Assembly (NCBI RefSeq): GCF_021811875.1
Contig: NZ_JAJBJD010000019.1
Location: 1-10,068, forward strand
Length of the DNA: 10,068 bases
Source of the DNA: Candidatus Bandiella numerosa
Lineage (GTDB): Bacteria; Pseudomonadota; Alphaproteobacteria; Rickettsiales; Midichloriaceae
Direction of reading: 5' to 3'
Positions 6,619 to 10,068 of the stretch are shown one piece after another. The translations under genes were made by a program, and so were the position numbers. Under the pieces are notes generated by a model. That model ran no database searches. It saw only the letters and a program-made list of their open reading frames with translations, and was not told the origin of the DNA. How positions within the stretch are numbered: the first letter of the stretch is position 1; each line of letters begins with the position of its first letter.

Positions 6619-6907
6619 AATTTATCTAATTTTAATATTCACAAAACATTCACTTAAGTTTACACTCATTCATATTCATAATTACATCCTAATCAATTAA
6701 TTAAAATTAATCAAATTCATATATAAAACAATGATATAATTTTTACAACCGCCCCATTATTTCAACTTCGTATTGGTATCAAAAATTACCAGAATTGCTA
6801 ATTTATTAATAAAAAACTTAACATAATCTAACATAAGTGGGAGATAGGAAGAAAATAAAAATCCTAATACTTTAAAATTTTGCCTTTAGTTTAATGTTTT
6901 AAAATTT
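6619..6907. other. AT-rich spacer with regulatory-looking elements
   Basis: No protein gene of normal size. On the minus strand there is a candidate promoter (6748-6720) and a 9-codon mini-ORF (6679-6650, MNMNECKLK) with AGGA (6690-6687) 7 bases before its ATG. On the plus strand a perfect extended -10 (TGATATAAT, 6732-6740) points into gene-free sequence that ends at the palindrome 6893-6917. A weak hairpin TGGTA/TACCA lies at 6774-6791, and TAACATA occurs twice near 6820-6836. Confidence 0.45.
6720..6748 (-). promoter_or_regulatory. Candidate promoter for the 411-aa membrane protein
   Basis: TTGTAA (6748-6743) and TATATA (6725-6720) are spaced by 17 bases on the minus strand, giving a leader of roughly 95 bases that would include the 9-codon mini-ORF. 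Each hexamer matches only 4/6, so the call is weak. Confidence 0.3.
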
Positions 6908-6917
6908 TTAAAACATT
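6893..6917. terminator. Perfect 25-base palindrome over the SMR gene stop codon; terminator candidate
   Basis: AATGTTTTAAAA (6893-6904) and TTTTAAAACATT (6906-6917) are exact inverted repeats around one central base. The stop codon of the SMR gene (6910-6908) lies inside. On the plus strand the repeat runs into TTTTT (6916-6920), like a rho-independent terminator for transcripts coming from the left. On the minus strand no T-run follows. The stem has one G-C pair per arm, so it would be weak. Confidence 0.4.
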
Positions 6918-7222
6918 TTTAGGCCTACCATTGCAATAATTATTAAAGCCATAAAAAACAATCTTAGAGGCGTTGTGGGTTCATTAAAAAACATGATACC
7001 AACCATCACAGCACCAATACCGCCAATTCCACTCCAAATTAAATATGCGGTGCCAATTGGTATTTTTGCTAGGGATTTAGATAAAAAATAAAAACTAAAT
7101 ACGCTAGATATCATAAAAACAACTATCCATATAGTTTTTGTAAAGTTCTCTGATAATTTTAGCGCTATAGCAAATACTATCTCAAAAACCCCCGCTAAAA
7201 CAAGGTATATCCACGCTATCAT
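6908..7222 (-). CDS. sugE: Small multidrug resistance (SMR) family exporter, Gdx/SugE-like
   Basis: SMR proteins are four-helix, dual-topology proton-coupled dimers of the inner membrane. The 104-aa length is typical (104-110). The essential proton/substrate carboxylate E14 is present in AGVFEIVFAIALK. The region PIGTAYLIWSGIGGIGAVMVG (55-75) and NEPTTPLRLFFMALIIIAMVGLKMF at the end match the SugE/Gdx (guanidinium exporter) branch better than EmrE. Y60, W63 and S43 correspond to Gdx binding-site positions Y59, W62 and S42. The usual W16 is replaced by F17, so specificity may differ. The gene starts 33 bases after gyrB on the same strand, with GGAT at a 9-base spacing as a possible SD, and probably depends on read-through from gyrB. 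Export of guanidinium or related cations is an inference from family similarity. Confidence 0.85.
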   Translation of the reverse strand: MIAWIYLVLAGVFEIVFAIALKLSENFTKTIWIVVFMISSVFSFYFLSKSLAKIPIGTAYLIWSGIGGIGAVMVGIMFFNEPTTPLRLFFMALIIIAMVGLKMF

Positions 7223-7255
7223 AATTATACATCCATAAATATTAGAATCAGTTAA

Positions 7256-9655
<2,400 letters not shown>

Positions 9656-9682
9656 TTATATGGAAATAAAATTTTATGTGCC

Positions 9683-9711
9683 ATGATAGCACAAAATTAA
9701 GGTTTAATCAA
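9683..9711 (-). promoter_or_regulatory. Probable sigma70-type promoter of gyrB
   Basis: TTGATT (9711-9706) and TATCAT (9688-9683) are exactly 17 bases apart on the minus strand, matching 4/6 and 5/6 of consensus. Transcription would begin near 9676, about 20 bases before the ATG at 9655. No clear SD is visible in this short leader. This is the best-formed promoter in the window. Confidence 0.6.
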
Positions 9712-9934
9712 AACATCTGTTAACCACCACGCTCTATTATTTAGTAATTTTATTAATAAACATTTCTATTACAGAATTTCATAAATTAAGCATCAACTAA
9801 TTCAGGGAACATAACATCCTCCTGACTTCATGCACTTTTTCGCTAGACAGCGCAATATTCCTGGGGTTTATTTTTTTCTAGGCACTACCACTTAAGTTTT
9901 TTTGTTAATTTAAATTTAGATTTTTAGAGTTGCT
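9712..9934. other. Spacer upstream of gyrB with a mini-ORF and a decayed fragment
   Basis: No normal-size gene. On the minus strand a consensus SD AGGAGG (9823-9818) lies 5 bases before an ATG (9812) that opens only eight codons (MFPELVDA, stop at 9788-9786). The stretch about 9797-9860 resembles the 3' part of the gene that ends at 9935, with stops and a frame change. A small CGCT/AGCG hairpin lies at 9841-9852. Confidence 0.4.
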
Positions 9935-10068
9935 CTATACTAATTCAAATGGTGAATTAGTAATATTTATACCAAGGACTTTATATATCTTCCTGACTTC
10001 TTCAGTGATGACTGAAGGAATGCAGTATTTTTTATCAGTAGAAATATCTTTTAGTATACTTGCTTGAA
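9935..10068 (-). CDS. C-terminal end of an unrecognised protein (partial, runs off the window)
   Basis: An open frame enters from the right edge on the minus strand and stops at TAG (9937-9935). It gives the last 43 residues, beginning QASILKDISTDKKYC and ending NITNSPFELV. Composition looks coding (PSVITEEVRKIYKVLGIN is a plausible amphipathic helix region), but I recognise no family. A diverged copy of part of this end seems to lie just downstream (about 9797-9860). It could also be the tail of a decayed gene; the sequence beyond the window is needed to tell. Confidence 0.45.
   Translation of the reverse strand, partial: QASILKDISTDKKYCIPSVITEEVRKIYKVLGINITNSPFELV

Noticed and set aside
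7223..7255. A guanidine riboswitch before the Gdx-like SMR gene.
   Set aside because: Only 33 bases separate it from gyrB, with no room for such a structure.
10000..10017. Perfect 7-bp hairpin CTTCAGT-GATG-ACTGAAG resembling a terminator.
   Set aside because: It lies inside the open frame of the right-edge gene and is not followed by an immediate T-run, so coding sequence explains it well enough.

Overview
The window is AT-rich (by eye about 70% A+T) with compact housekeeping genes separated by AT-rich spacers holding short, apparently decaying sequence. Gene content and protein style point to an obligate intracellular alphaproteobacterium, most likely Rickettsiales: a Rickettsia-like DMT/EamA permease, an S41 carboxy-terminal protease, a Gram-negative-type GyrB and poorly conserved hypothetical proteins. 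This placement is inferred from memory of those families, not from a search.

Layout. Positions 1-733 hold an unrecognised minus-strand gene whose best start (GAGGAG + ATG at 733) is separated from the main reading frame by one in-frame TAA. After a spacer come tRNA-Ser(GGA) on the minus strand (1030-1119) and, divergently, an EamA-type permease (1225-2181). Convergent with the permease is the rnhA-rlmB pair on the minus strand (3395-2195). A shared divergent promoter region then leads into a plus-strand operon of an S41 protease (ctpA) and an exported thioredoxin-like protein, with an 8-bp overlap. The 174-bp gap 5209-5382 looks like a decayed insertion. It is followed by an unrecognised 411-aa membrane protein on the minus strand (6618-5383). 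The last part carries gyrB and an SMR exporter as a minus-strand pair (9655-6908), with a good sigma70-type promoter before gyrB. The 3' end of another unrecognised minus-strand gene enters at the right edge (10068-9935).

How the genes fit together. Most are independent core functions: DNA supercoiling (GyrB), RNA-DNA hybrid removal (RnhA), 23S rRNA methylation (RlmB), decoding (tRNA-Ser), periplasmic proteolysis (CtpA) with a thiol oxidoreductase partner, and small-molecule transport (EamA, SMR). No intact insertion sequence, CRISPR array, phage module or recognisable defence system is present.

The most interesting points are the interrupted 5' end of the first gene, a Cys in place of the usual Gly next to the catalytic Lys of CtpA beside a thioredoxin-like gene, the orphan two-hydrophobic-region protein with a short upstream ORF, and several mini-ORFs or decayed fragments in the spacers. 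I found no convincing complete new system.
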